Positions 11,837-23,755 of a stretch of DNA of 64,000 nucleotides are shown here, in pieces. Within the stretch, counting starts at the first letter, position 1, and each line of letters opens with the position of its first letter. A model generated the notes under the pieces. It saw only the letters and a list, made by a program, of their open reading frames with translations. It had not been told where the DNA came from and did no database searches. A program made the translations under genes and the position numbers. The stretch is from the NCBI GenBank assembly GCA_030549335.1, contig CM060188.1, positions 71,826,696 through 71,890,695 on the forward strand, read 5' to 3'. The DNA is from Pontederia crassipes. Taxonomy: Eukaryota; Streptophyta; Magnoliopsida; Commelinales; Pontederiaceae.

Positions 11837-13847
11837 TTGTCTATTACAGAAAAGATGTGGCCTGACCGTAATTACATTCATAGTTGGAAGGTTAAATGTG
11901 ACATTATATGTGACGTTATAATACAAGAATATAAAGATGGTGTTAATAAATTTATTAAGGTAACATATGGAAAGGAAGACCTTGCTACTGCATGTAGCAA
12001 ATTCTTATGCCCTTGTATGAAATGAAAATGTTATAAGTGCAAAGTTAGCTATGATGTTGAGAAGGATTTATATTTCAATAATTTTCTAATGAAGTACATA
12101 AATTGGTTCCTTCATGGTGAAAAAAGATGGGCTAAAAAATACCAGTGGATGCTAACATAGATACTAATATGAACGAGTCGAGCAATCCACACATCGACAT
12201 GATACAAGATGTAATATTAGTAGAAAATATTGGTGAAACATTTGTTGGAGAATACCCAAATTCGATGAACCTTTCTATTGAGTAGGGCATGCAGAAATGC
12301 CCATAGCATATTAGGCATCCAGTTTGTGAGTTCCACGGTAGAAAATGATAAGTATGTTTATATTTTAATTATTTTTACTTAATTTATCATTTTATAAAGT
12401 TTAAATATTTGGTGTTTATGCAGAATGAATGAGGATTGATAAAGAAAGTTTGAAAATGCTAAAGGTAATAGACTTTCTGATCCTATTTGCAATATTTTGT
12501 TGTAGGAGGAGAAAGAAGGGGATACTGTCAATTTTTGCATAGTCTTCGAGGCTACACATACATGTTCACTTCTAGTGTTCGTAGAGTCTTGGTAAGTCTC
12601 ATTATTTGTTTATTTGGTTGTTTGAATTAATCTAAATGATTTCTCAAATTTGCAATGCTTAAATATTATAGGATCCATATAATGAAAACAATGTCGAGAA
12701 ATACGGGAATGATCGTAGTACTCGGCCACCTGCAAGTAATGTATCAAAAAAATTATTATTAGTTTTAATGTTATGTAATATTTTATATGGTTATAGAACT
12801 TTTCTATTTTGTAGGGGACACTGTGTTTGGGAGGAGGTGGCTGGCATGATACGAGGCGGATACTTGAGAGGCTTAGGAAGACTAGAATATACGTAGGTGG
12901 ATCATCTACTCTGATATCATCTGCGGCACATGAGTTGACACTAGACAATATTATAGGGTTGATTACTGAGCAGCTTTCTCAACAACTTGTCGAGCAGCTT
13001 TTTCAACATCAATTTTAGAAGTTGACTCCATTTTTGTAGACTATTTAGAATATCCTTGAGCCTCAAACAACACGAGCACAAGGATTGAGTAAGTCATCGT
13101 CGAATGTCAAGAATGATGTCGATGATGATAAGGATTTAGGAGAGTAAAAATTTTTGTAACTTTATAGTGATTAAAGTTTTGTAGCATCAAACTTTGTATT
13201 GATAATACTTTTTATATTATTAACATTTTATTTATTAATTTTAGTTTGATGCACTATATTGCTTTAGTTTATATTGTTTTGGATGTGCAGAATGAATGCA
13301 TTATAGATGCATTGTAAAATGCATGGAGAGGGAAGGGAAGAATAGAGCGCAAGTAGGGAAAAATGTATCACAATTCGCATCACAGTAATGACGCATTAAC
13401 CGACTTCCATCACACTTAGCATCAATCTAAAGTCAAATTAACGATGCACAAACTAGCACCACAATGGCATCGCACTAGCGATGTGTTAACTTAGTGCTCT
13501 TTGGAGTCAACTTTGCACCGCACTGAAGCAGGTGGTGACGATGGTCTTCGCCTCAAAGTAGCGCCATCGTGACGTCAAAAAGCGTTTCCATTTTTAGCGC
13601 CACCTTGGCATCTCAATTGATGATGCTAAATGTGTTTCATCCACCCGACAATCAGTGAGACTATAACGTCTGAATAGCGTCAGAAGGTAATGCTAATAGC
13701 GTTGCAGTGCTTTTGGCATTGTGTCGACGTTATTAACGTTGGATGGCCCGCATCACATCTCTTATAGCACAGAGATGACGCTAATGTGTTTTAGCATCAC
13801 TTTAGAGACGCAATATTGTGTCTCTAGTGGTGCTACTTTTTATAGTG
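11837..13847 (+). mobile_element. Degenerate CACTA (En/Spm) DNA transposon, 3' part
   Basis: The frame from 11837 reads like the transposase-associated zinc-binding domain of CACTA elements (MWPDRNYIHSWK, then LCPCMK). It is interrupted at 12025 and similarity continues to about 12120. Around 12500-12950 there are pieces resembling the plant Ptta/En/Spm transposase tail (FEATHTC; DPYNENNVEKYG). At 13320-13847 the subterminal repeats typical of the superfamily appear as many short GACGCTA/TAGCGTC-like words in both orientations. The right end reads TTTTTATAGTG, the complement of a CACTATAAAAA terminus. No matching left terminus was found nearby. The transposase is broken by multiple stops and most of it is missing. 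Confidence 0.7.
13320..13847. repeat. Subterminal repeat region and right terminus of the CACTA element
   Basis: About 500 bp is dense in short direct and inverted words (AGCATCA, TAGCGCCA, GACGCTAAT, TAGCGTCA) and ends in TATAGTG at 13847. Such subterminal arrays are the transposase-binding regions in this superfamily. Confidence 0.65.
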
Positions 13848-15510
13848 ATGTGAAAATTCTTTGTCAGAACTTTCATTTCCTTTTTCAGTCATGTGTCCAA
13901 ATCTTTTGTCATAAATTTGGTGAAGCTTTTTCCTTTTTTGCATTAACTTTCCAATTAAATTCACTTGAGTTTTGTAGAAGACCCCTAATAACTTTTCTTT
14001 GACAATCATGGATCGTTTGATCAATTTTCACGTTCTATCGCTCGAGTGTCTGTGGTAGCTTTCTTGATTCAAAAGCCTAGGAGAAATTAGTTTGAGATGC
14101 ATATTTGATATGTTTGACATCCTTCAGAATTAGCTCATACCAACATCTATTATAATGCATACATTTTCAATTTCTACAATTTTAGACTATATCTTATTGT
14201 CCCTCTTCATTTGCCAAAATTACCACTCTTGTACACACAATCATGTTTTTAATGGAATTGCATGATGTGAAGCCCCTGAATCGATGACTCACTCAACTAA
14301 AGAGTTTGTGATATTGCATTCTTCATTTCCTTCTGAAAGGAATATGAGATCCTCATATGATGTCACTGTAGCGGTACTCTAACCATATGCATCTTCCCGA
14401 TCCTTCTCACTCTATTGTCTCTCTCAATCTCTAAAATTTCTCATGGTATATTCTTCTATTGCCATAGTAATAACATGTAAATTTTTCTCTCGACTGTGAC
14501 CTATTATTACCACAGCCTTATCTTTCTATCTTTGCCTCTGTTCTCTATGACTCTTCCTCATTGTTTCTTAATTGAACAAACAATTGTTTACCATGGAGAA
14601 TGATACACCATCATTAAGACCAGAATTATTAAGTGATATCATCAATATTTTTCAAGAATTTGACAAGGAACTTAGGAGAATTAATCCCTGAATCTCATCA
14701 TTAAGAATTATTTTTATTGCTCCCAACTATTTACTATTTCTTAAAATTCACTGAAGTATTCAACAACGGAATTCTCATATTTAAATTTTAAATTCACTAA
14801 TTTTCTAATCATGAAAGTTTTATTCTGAGCAGTATTTCTCTCATATAAGTCTTGCAACTTCATCCACAAAACTTGTGCATGTCTCTTGAGCAACATGATG
14901 AAAAACATTAACATCAATAAATTGTCTATCATGCCAACAATTTTTTTGTGCATCTTTATCCAACTATTGTAAGTTTTACTGATGGCTTTTCATCTCCTAA
15001 TTCAATAGGATTAAACAAATCCTTGCAGTAAAGAAAGTCATCCATCCTAGCTTTCCAAAATGAATAATTATTCGGTGTAAGTTCCATCATCCCGCTAAAA
15101 TAATTTTCTCCATTTAATTCATACAAAATAATCTCAATTAACTTCACTCTAATACCACTTGTTAGAAAGTTAATCTCACCTTTTAGGAGTGAATTAAATA
15201 ACATAAATCACAATGCGCATGAAATAATAATAGGCAAAAGAGATACCAAATTTACGTGAAAAATCCCTCTAAGGAGAAGAGAAAAAAGTCAAGAGACAAT
15301 CACGTAGAAATATCACTTATCCAATAATAAATTACAACGTCTTTCATTTTTCACTCGAACCCAAACAATAATTCAATAGGGTAAATATTTTTTCTTTATT
15401 GAAATAAATATTAAAGATAATATCACTTAAGTACATTATTATAATATGAATAAAATCTCAAAGATCCTCCCATTTGTTGACTCTTTGCTCTTAAGGAAAG
15501 ATGTAACGAT
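13848..15510 (-). mobile_element. Copia (Ty1) retrotransposon fragment: 5' LTR, gag, start of pol
   Basis: On the minus strand, a primer site resembling TGGTATCAGAGC lies at about 15148-15159 beside a TG-edged LTR that extends rightward to about 15510 (end not fixed). Gag follows (14741-15204, with GENYF and SFWKARMDDFLYCKDL and then a UBN2-type segment), a decayed zinc knuckle near 14460 and an aspartic-protease-like VIDSGASHH segment near 14300. A GAG-pre-integrase-type RFGHMTEKG segment is at 13833-14024. The copy stops at the CACTA terminus at 13847, so the DNA transposon probably inserted here. It is broken and old. Confidence 0.7.
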
Positions 15511-15559
15511 AAAAGTTTTAAGTATTTAGGAAAATTTCAAGTCATAATTAAGCCAAAAT

Positions 15560-16000
15560 ATGAAGAATGATCTTAAAACATAGCCAATATGAAGAATAGG
15601 GATCTAAATCTTCTAGTCTTAGGATTTTCTTGGCGGAGAAGAAAAAAGAGAGAAAAATTGGTGCCGAGAATAAGAGGGATTTTTTTTCTTCTTGTTTTAT
15701 ACGGCCGGAGTTGATTTCAAAAGATATAAGAGGAATTTTCTTTGGTCAACAAATATGAAAAAGGAGAAAGAAAACATAACTTTTTTTGTAATAATTCAAA
15801 ATTTTGAGTCAAGAGTATTTGAGCTTTTTACTAAAATCCTAATGTAAATTCTATATAAAAGAACCCGATTAATTCCTTTCAAAATTTAGCCGTCAACTTT
15901 TCTTCTCTTTTTTTTTTCTTCTCCGCCAAAAGAAGTTTAAAGTTAGGAGATCTAGAGTCCTACTTTTTATAGTGACTATGTTTTAAGAAAAAAAAATCAA
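15560..16000. repeat. Inverted repeat spanning the left edge of a long LTR
   Basis: The left arm (about 15565-15655) and right arm (about 15915-16000) are reverse complements with visible divergence. Both contain CTTAAAACATAG and GGCGGAGAAGAAAAAA. The LTR start at 15787 lies between them, so the left arm is probably an inverted fragment of a related LTR. Confidence 0.6.
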
Positions 16001-18868
16001 GAATTTTACAAGAAGGAGAAGAAGACCTAGAGGCTTCCAAATTATGAAGAATGAATTTTAGATCTAAAATTCAAAGGTATATAAAGGGGTCCAACCTCTT
16101 TCTCCCCTCTCAATGATATTTTATTTGAATTGTGAGTTTCAAGAACACCTTGTTCATTGAAATTTTAGATCTAAATGATGTTTATGCCTAGATCTATATA
16201 CTTGGATCCATATTAGATTGTCATGATTAGATCTGTGTTCTTTATGCCCTAAATCTTCCTTTAGATGAATTTGGGGAAAAGCCCTAAATTATGATAATGA
16301 ATGATAATTGCATGTTTTAATATGTTTTATAATGCATAGATGATAAGAGATCATACCTACAATCTCTATAATGTTTTATATTATTTTTTATTGAAGTTTT
16401 GATCCCAAAAATTGAAAATTTCGAATTAAAAATCGACATTTCAGGACGTGCCAACCCTAGCAAGGGCTATGCCCGAGCGGATGAGATTGAGAGATTAAAC
16501 GGCTATCGGTCATGCCCATGACACCTTCGTCACGGTATCGTGACCAACTTGGTCACGATAGTGAGCGAGAGCGATGCTGAAATTTGAGATTGATATGGGC
16601 ACGAGGCTCACACGACCGTGACAAATATGAGCACGCCGTGACAGCACTAGGAACGATCGTGACAACACTAGGAACAACTGTGACAACACCAGGCATGACC
16701 ATGAAAGTGTTGGGCACGATCATGACATCTCTGGGCACGGGTGTGACATTGAAAAATGATTTTTATGATGTTTTAAACATATTTTCTTATGTATATATAT
16801 TATGTATTAATGTGTATTGATTGTATATGACACGTAATGCATGTTCAATCGTAATTAAGCTAAAATATGATGAATAATTGATATGAATGATTGATGTTTT
16901 GCAAAACATAATACACCTAAAGTTGGAAAATGTACTCACTCATCGATGTTGAGAAGCAAAGTCCTACACCTATATATGTACTTTAAAGAGATTTAAGCCT
17001 GCGAAGTAAAGTCCTGCATTTGTGTATGTACTTCTCAGGAAATAAAGTTTCTCATAAAAAAGTGTGCGTATTACTTGGAATAAAATCCCTCACTATTATC
17101 GTATTCCTCAAAATAAAGTTCCTCACTATTATAGTGTGCGTATTCCTTGAAATAACGTCACTCACTATTATGATGTGCATGTTTCTAAGGATGTGGCCTA
17201 GCTAGCCAATGTGATAATGTGCTATGATTTTTTCAACTATGTTAAGATCAAAGATGTTATAAGATAAAGTAAGAATGAAAGTGTAATTAACTTCAATGTA
17301 TCTTATAACAAAGAAAGTTAAGATGATGAAGAAGTAAAGATGAAAAGTAAAGTCCTGTATATACTTCAAGGGAACCTAAGTCTGAGAATTATGTACTTTT
17401 CAAGTAACAATGTCCCTTATCGTATATTGTGTCTATTCCTAAATATGATTAGGAATAAAGTTGCTCACTATTATGATGTGTGTTCCTAACATATGACTTA
17501 TGATATGGAATGAAAATTAAGATGTTATTATGTGATAAAGATGAAGGATGAATATGACACACGAATGATCCCATAATAAAGAAAGAAAAGAAGAATGAAA
17601 GAAGATCCAAAAGATTATAAAACAACCTTGAGGAGATGTAAAGTATGAAAGAAGTCAAAAAGTAAGGATCGATGAGTTATGAAGAAACTCCTAGAATTAC
17701 ATGATAATGAGAATGAAATGAAATGACATGTTATGTCATCCATGTTATGAATGTATGTTTCTATTGTATGATACTTGCAGATGATGGATATGAATTAAAT
17801 AGGTACAACACGATGTTTATGTTTCATAAATATTATATGAAGAATGAATGTAAATGTTATGTAATGTCATGTAAAGTTAATATCATGTGATAGGATAGCA
17901 TGACATGCATGACCTTTAGATACTCTAATTGGGAAATCCTACACTCTGGATCCGTAACCAAAATGAAGTGATGGATGGCAGCTCAAACTCATGATCAAGT
18001 GTTGCACATGCTTAGGGTTAAATAAGTCCTAAGATTTTAAATGAACAATGAGGCTAATGATGTAATGAAGAGTTTAGACATTTAATGTCTTATGGAATAT
18101 TAGTGTATTTGATTAATAAAAAGTTTTTATTTATTATGATTTTATCTAAATTGTCAAGTCTTCTACAAGTAAATGATGTATGGTGAACGAGCTAATGACG
18201 TAAAATTTTCCTAAATGTTCAAAATCTTTTTAGGTGGATTTCGGGTTGTTATAGTTGGTAATAACCTAAGTCTAAGTAATGTAATGTTAAGAAGTCTAAG
18301 TTCATGTGCAACCGTTATGAACAGTCATTAAAAGTAATGTTTAATGTTATATAGGTTTTGAAGTAACCAATTAATGTCTAGTTAATTTTTTGAAAAGGAT
18401 GGAAGCAAAAATTCTTCCAATGCTAATGTTAATGATGACATTCAAGTTCATAGTATTGTCAGGTTAATTATGCGTGGTATGTAAAATGAGGGATATGAAT
18501 ATGAGATGTTAGAAAAAAGTGAAATATAATGGTGCATGATACCTAGGTGATATTGATGGTTTCATAGGATGCCCTCAAATAGAAAATAAAAGTCATCTAA
18601 AGTTCAAAAAACATGAATGAAGAGGATCAAGGTAAGCTTTAGGCAATGTCCATTATGCCAATATTATAGATGTCTATATGATTGTTCATGCATTAATATC
18701 TTGGGCTTTGATTATGATTAAAGTAAAAGATAATGAAAGAAAATTTTTAGAGTGCATAAGTAAGATTGAAATTCAAGGACAAATTTCTTTTAAGAGGGCA
18801 AGGATGTAATAACCCAAAATTTTGGGTCAAGAGTATTTGGGCTTTTTGACTAAAGTCCTAATGTAAAT
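15787..18868 (+). mobile_element. Long-LTR Ty3/Gypsy element (Tekay/Del-like): 5' LTR, minimal interior, 3' LTR stub
   Basis: TGTAATAATTCAAAATTTTG at 15787 recurs as TGTAATAACCCAAAATTTTG at 18805, and the match continues for about 60 bp. The second copy is preceded by a typical pre-LTR sequence (GACAAATTTCTTTTAAGAGG). A primer-site remnant, GTTGGTAATAACCTAAG, at about 18252 marks the end of a 5' LTR of about 2.46 kb. This LTR length and these boundary words are typical of Tekay/Del. Only about 0.55 kb of interior is left and no coding sequence was recognised. The copy is broken. The LTR carries a 21-bp repeat (16631-16755) and a 35-45-bp repeat built on CTCACTATTAT (about 17060-17180, again near 17465). 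Confidence 0.7.
16631..16755 (+). repeat. 21-bp minisatellite with decayed CACGRYCGTGAC boxes
   Basis: Unit starts are 16631, 16651, 16672, 16693, 16714 and 16735, a 21-bp period with one 20-bp step. Typical units begin GCACGATCATGACA or GAACGATCGTGACA. Related boxes occur upstream (near 16530-16620) with looser spacing. Confidence 0.8.
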
Positions 18869-18975
18869 CTTTCACCTCGACCGCTGCAAACTATGGAGAG
18901 TGATACCAAAATTAGTTTGGTTTAACTTTAAATCCCTTCTGACTTCTTAATAGGCTCTCTATCCCTGCATAAGGT

Positions 18976-19215
18976 TTATTTTGTGTAGTTTGAGTGCATG
19001 CAGGCGGAGGTCATATGGTTGATAACTGCGTGTAGCTGGGCAATGAACTCATTTTGTATTCCCAATCCGAGGTTGTCGGAGAACATCATAGCAGATGCAT
19101 GCATTTCAGAGGGCTCGCCCAAGGATTTCTTGAGGGCATCTCTACACATCACGAGAGAAGTGCAAGGACAGACCCTGCCAAAGGTTGGTGGATTATCTTG
19201 TCTCCATATATACAA
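18976..19215 (-). CDS. Possible terminal exon of an unrecognised gene, or a gene remnant
   Basis: The minus strand has an open 79-codon frame with ordinary protein-like composition (segments CRDALKKSLGEPSEMHAS and GLGIQNEFIAQLHAVI), ending in a stop at 18976. A plausible acceptor (TTTGGCAG) lies at about 19175, which would leave a last exon of about 200 bp. I do not recognise the protein. The stretch lies about 680 bp downstream of the IRX14 stop on the same strand and just right of an LTR stub. No matching upstream exon is evident between it and that gene, so it may be a duplicated or truncated gene fragment. It could also be a chance frame. Confidence 0.3.
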   Translation of the reverse strand: MYIWRQDNPPTFGRVCPCTSLVMCRDALKKSLGEPSEMHASAMMFSDNLGLGIQNEFIAQLHAVINHMTSACMHSNYTK

Positions 19216-19893
19216 GGATTAATGTACCACCTTCGTCCGGATTATCATTTGAAATGCGCTCAGTGTTCTTCCATATATACATCGCAAGTTACGATCAGGA
19301 ATGAAAGAATTGGTAAAGACGCACCGTATCTTGTTTGTTCGTAAGGTGAAACACAAGCAGAACAGACTTCCTTTCTTTCCAAAAGGGTGAAAAAAACTGA
19401 ATAGAATGGAAAAGTTCTCAGAGGGCCTCAACAGAATCGCAGAAAGCTGAATTCAGAACCAAGATTCATCTCCAAGTATACATGTAAAAAATCAGGTACT
19501 CACCTACACGTTTATGCATGGATGAAGACTAAATACCAAACCGGCATATTCTTTTTTTCCTTTTGGGAAACATCCAAAAGGAAAATACTTATACGCCAGT
19601 AGAATATGAACAGAAGATTCTTTTTTTCCTCAGGAAAGTCCAAAACTCAGTTTGTGTGTGAGTCGTGTGTATCAGTAGGTTTTTAGTGTGCGATGCAGTT
19701 CTTGCAGCTGGGAACAGCAAGGTTTTGAGTAAGAATGCCAGATGAACAGCTTTAACGTCCTGGTGAAGCTTCTAAAGAATGAATCAAGTCCTAACAGAAA
19801 ACAGCGAACAAACATGTAAATGTTACTTGGCTTTCCTACATAGTAGAAACAATTATATAAACGATATGTTGCAACATGATTTACCTTAAAGTT

Positions 19894-22800
19894 TTATGCG
19901 GCTTCCCTTTGCGACAACCTGGAAATATGAGTATCAACATGTACTTCACGCTTTCTTTTACTGCGAGAGCTGCGTCTAGATCTTGGTGGTCTCTCTGGCT
20001 TCAAAGAATGTTTCAAACCCTCTTCATCAGTCATAACCTTCTCAGAAGGAAACTGAGGCATCTCCGACCATGGAGTGTGTTTCGATGCGACAGTGATGTC
20101 TAGTGGAGGCTCTATTGCCCATCTGCACAGAGATAAGTAAAGAAACATGAGAAAGATCTAGAGCATATTTATATGAACATCAAATTGAGCATGCTGCTGC
20201 GGCCCAATCTTGGTTTCAGTGCAGTGACAATTTATGGCCAACCAGATTATGCTCCATTATGACTATTACCTGGAGAGGTTCACATGGTTCTAGATGAAAT
20301 AATGAGGTTCTGTTCAGATAGCCTAAGTCAATGTACCACCTTGTAAGGATCAAAACTCGTTCCTATAGTTTACATCGGTAGATAGGAAAGGCAGTTATTT
20401 TATTAACAGGGTAATTGAAACTCCAAAAGATAGCCAGCAACTTAAATGGTAATTAGTTCAAACAAATTGATCCATACCCTTAAAGTGCATTGCTTCATTT
20501 TTCATTTCATCTTCCCAACCATTTTGTTCAATCCAACACCCATTGCAATGCACATTTCCTACTTTATATGGTAATCACTTCATGATCACATCATTGGGAT
20601 TGTGCTCCAAATGCAACCTCTGTGCCACAATAGTACCTAACCTTCTAGCTGACTTAGCATTGTGTTCATGCCTTAGCTATGCATGTTTATTTATAATGAA
20701 AATGTTTTCTCAGAAATGAATTTGGCATTTTCTACTATTTTGTAACAGGAAAAATGAGTATCGACAGAAATATAAGTTTCGTTGACAAAAAAATTAGGAA
20801 TTGGGAAAATGAATTACTCTTTCTCAAATGAGAATACACTTTCATGCCACTTTCTCTATTTTGCATTACCAAGATTATTTTTTTCTTATAATTCAAATCA
20901 TCTACCAAACATGAAAATGAATCACTTCTTTAGAATTTTCTTTCCTTTGAAAATTATTTTCACGGAGTTGAATGTACGGAGGTCTATGACTATCTTATTA
21001 GTAAAAACCTCCCGACACTACCTATCCTACAGGAAGTTGAGAGGTCATGATCTCAAACCCCTCCATACATCAGGCACATCTCAAACCTATTGTGCATCAA
21101 AATAACATGATACTAGTGCGCTAAATTATGCAATTTGGAACTGTGCTCGATTAGATATGTAAATTATCTTACAGTCATAGACATAGTGATTCGTAATAGT
21201 TACACAACTTGTGGTTTCATTTTTTACCGTCACAGTTCCATTAAATGAGTTGCAGCATCACCAAACCTTTTTCAGTACTATGAAGGAGGCCAAGGCCTAG
21301 TACAATAAAACCTAGGAAATATCTGATAAGATAGTCACCTAAAATTAAATCTTTGGGCTCCTCTTAAAAGAGCCAAAAGGAATGGATTTAGCAAACTAAG
21401 GCAACCTAGTGTTACCATATAGATAAAACCTAGATGCGGAATTGATGTAACCTGATAGAACTGCTTTTTTTGTAGAACTGCTTACTAGAAATAATAACAA
21501 AACTCAAAGGTTTCCATCTCCGAACTATTAATGAGGTTTTGGACACCCCCCAATAAGATTATTCTTACATGAACATCCATCGTCCTCCAATGGTGATCAC
21601 CAATAAAAAGAAAACACAAGCAAAATACTCCTCAAATATAAGTTTTTTTTTGTTATTCAGAATATTAAATGATGATCTTTGGACTAGCTCCGAACTTTGC
21701 ACGTGCTTTATGAGGAACAATGAATTCCAAGGCAGGACACATGGTGACAATAAAATTCAACCATTTACAGTAACAGGGCTATCAAAGACTCAATTTGACT
21801 ATGACGAATCGCCTTTTCCTCCAATATTGTAAGGAATCAACCTACAAAATGCCTTACAAATAGCATAAGCTAAGTTGATTTATGAGATTTGAGGCCTGCA
21901 GGATTCAAGAATGTCAGTCTACCTTCCCCAAATTCAGTCCCTTGCGCATCCACACAAATCAACAATTCCATATCTCCTTATGCATGTGTGGAAAGATACT
22001 ATTTGGTTTAACTAGACCCTAATGACTATGCAAGTTGGTGTCTATTCAGTGAAATATCCAAAGTATATAGATGCAGTAAACATGCGTTCCAATAACAGAG
22101 TCACTGTTTGCATAAGAACAAAGTTGCAAGAACCCATCTGATCTTTTATCAGGGAATTCCATGAGGATGTAAGGCATTTTAATGTATAATGGTACCTTGT
22201 TCAAGAGACTAGAATATAAAGCTTACATATCTCAGTTATCAGAAGCTGTATGCAGACAATGAGAGTAAAGAATCTAACCATCTTGATACCAAAAAGGAGG
22301 AAAGTAGTATAATTTTTTGCCGAAAGGAGTTTTGCAAAACTAACCCAGAAGGAAATTTGCTGTCATAGCGAGCTTCCACACGCAGCCACCAGAGCAGAAC
22401 TTTCTTTCCGCATTTCCCCAGTGGCTCCACGAATGATGCGTCCTTCAACAAATCCAGCGGGCTATCGATCTCTTCGCTATTCATTCCCACTTCATCCAGA
22501 TCCCGAACCCAATTGGGCTTTTCCTCTGCTTGCTTCCACACCAACCTCGAGTTCATGACATACCCAGCCCATTCCAGCTTCCTCGGCAGCACGGTGGCAG
22601 GGTCCCCAACAAATGTGGCGCTCGAATTCGCATACGGCAGCGAATTGAAAGTATGCCAGCCGATGAGATGCCCTGAGGAGTTGCAGGCCGGACCCTGAAT
22701 TGGCATTGGAGAGTTCTCGTCGTCTTCCTCTCTTCGCCGCCTCATTCTGGTGGGATTCCAAGAATGCGGAAGAATGCCGACTGACACAGCCCCCATCCAC

Positions 22801-23755
22801 TTCACCTTCTGGACCTCGTCGAACAGCTCCATGCTGTGCGAATTGCTGTCATCCGCGAACACGACTATGCCGTCCAGATGGCGCTCCCGAACGATTCTGG
22901 GATACAAGCCAAAAATGTCAGATTGCAACAGCGAGAAAGGTCGAATCTTTGATACAGTAAGGGAGGCATTGAGGCAAAAAGGTCACACCTGAGAGCGTAA
23001 AGCCGCATTCGCGCCTCGAGGCGGTGGCGGTCATCCCAGCGAATGGGCATGTGCTCACGGAATGGGATATGAAGGACCGGGAGGTTGGATCGGGCAAGCA
23101 GAGCTGCGGTTTCATTTAAGCCGCCGGTGGGGGACGCATCGACGACTATCCAGGTGAGTGGGTACGGCGAGAGCTTGAGGGAGTGCATGAGGCCAGTGAG
23201 GTGGAGCGCCTGGAAGGTGCGGGCGTAGGTCGGGGTGACGACGAGGAGCGGCCGGGGGTTCTTGACGCCGCCGTACCGCAGGCGCTGCTCCTGCTGGACG
23301 CGCGCCAGGATGCGGTGCGCCCGCGTCACCTCATCGGGGTCCGGATGGGCCCCCGGGCGAACGAGGATGCCGTGGCGCCCAACGACGACGTGGCTGGACG
23401 CCCCCCGAAGGGTCGGTGGCGGAGGAGGAGGCGGCGGCGGCGGCGGCGGCGGCGTGGGAGGTGGAGGTGGAGAATGCGAGTGGACGTCGACGGCGGAGTC
23501 GCGGCGGTAGAGTTGGGTGGCGGGTGAGGAGACGAATAGGAGGAAGAAGAGGAAACGGGAGCAGCGGAAGCCGAGTAGGGCAGAGAGGAGGCAGCAGACG
23601 GCGTGGACGACGCGCCAGAAGAGAACGGCGGAGGGGGATGGCGACGCGGCGGCGAGCACGGGGCCGCCACCGGAACTGTCTACGGCCGATGTCGGGTGGT
23701 TGTGGAGTCCGGCGGTGGCCGGCCGGCGGGTGGCCGGCAACGCCGAGAGCTTCAT
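19894..23755 (-). CDS. IRX14: Glycosyltransferase family 43, IRX14-clade beta-1,4-xylan xylosyltransferase (three exons)
   Basis: The exons are 23755-22989, 22896-22345 and 20122-19894, joined by GT-AG introns of 92 and 2222 bp whose phases agree. The product is 515 aa, close to the family length of about 520. It is probably a type II Golgi membrane protein: a hydrophobic anchor at about residues 44-76, a proline-rich stem (96-114, nearly all Pro), then the GT43 domain (about 169-435). Visible landmarks are VVTPTYART (172-180), WIVVDA (202-207), the nucleotide-sugar/metal motif FADDSN (269-274), GHLIGWHTFNSLPY, LEWAGYVMNSRLVW and LLKDASFVEPLG. The tail SKHTPW and basic SRRSSRSKRKRE match IRX14 rather than IRX9. 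In known plants IRX14 works with IRX9 and IRX10 to extend the xylan backbone of secondary walls. The start is the first Met in frame with the anchor; the upstream extension of the frame lacks family similarity. Exon 1 is very GC-rich and exon 3 is not. Confidence 0.93.
20123..22344 (-). other. Intron 2 of the IRX14-like gene
   Basis: The intron is 2222 bp with GTTAGT at the donor and TGTGCAG at the acceptor. It contains no gene that I can support. Frames at 20782-21105 and 21565-21832 are short and lack recognisable domains. A stretch near 20985-21110 is slightly SINE-like but has no clear boxes or target duplication. Confidence 0.8.

Noticed and set aside
20985-21110. SINE-like GAGGTCATGATCTCAAACCC in intron 2
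   Set aside because: The box is off consensus, no A box or tail was found, and no target duplication is visible.
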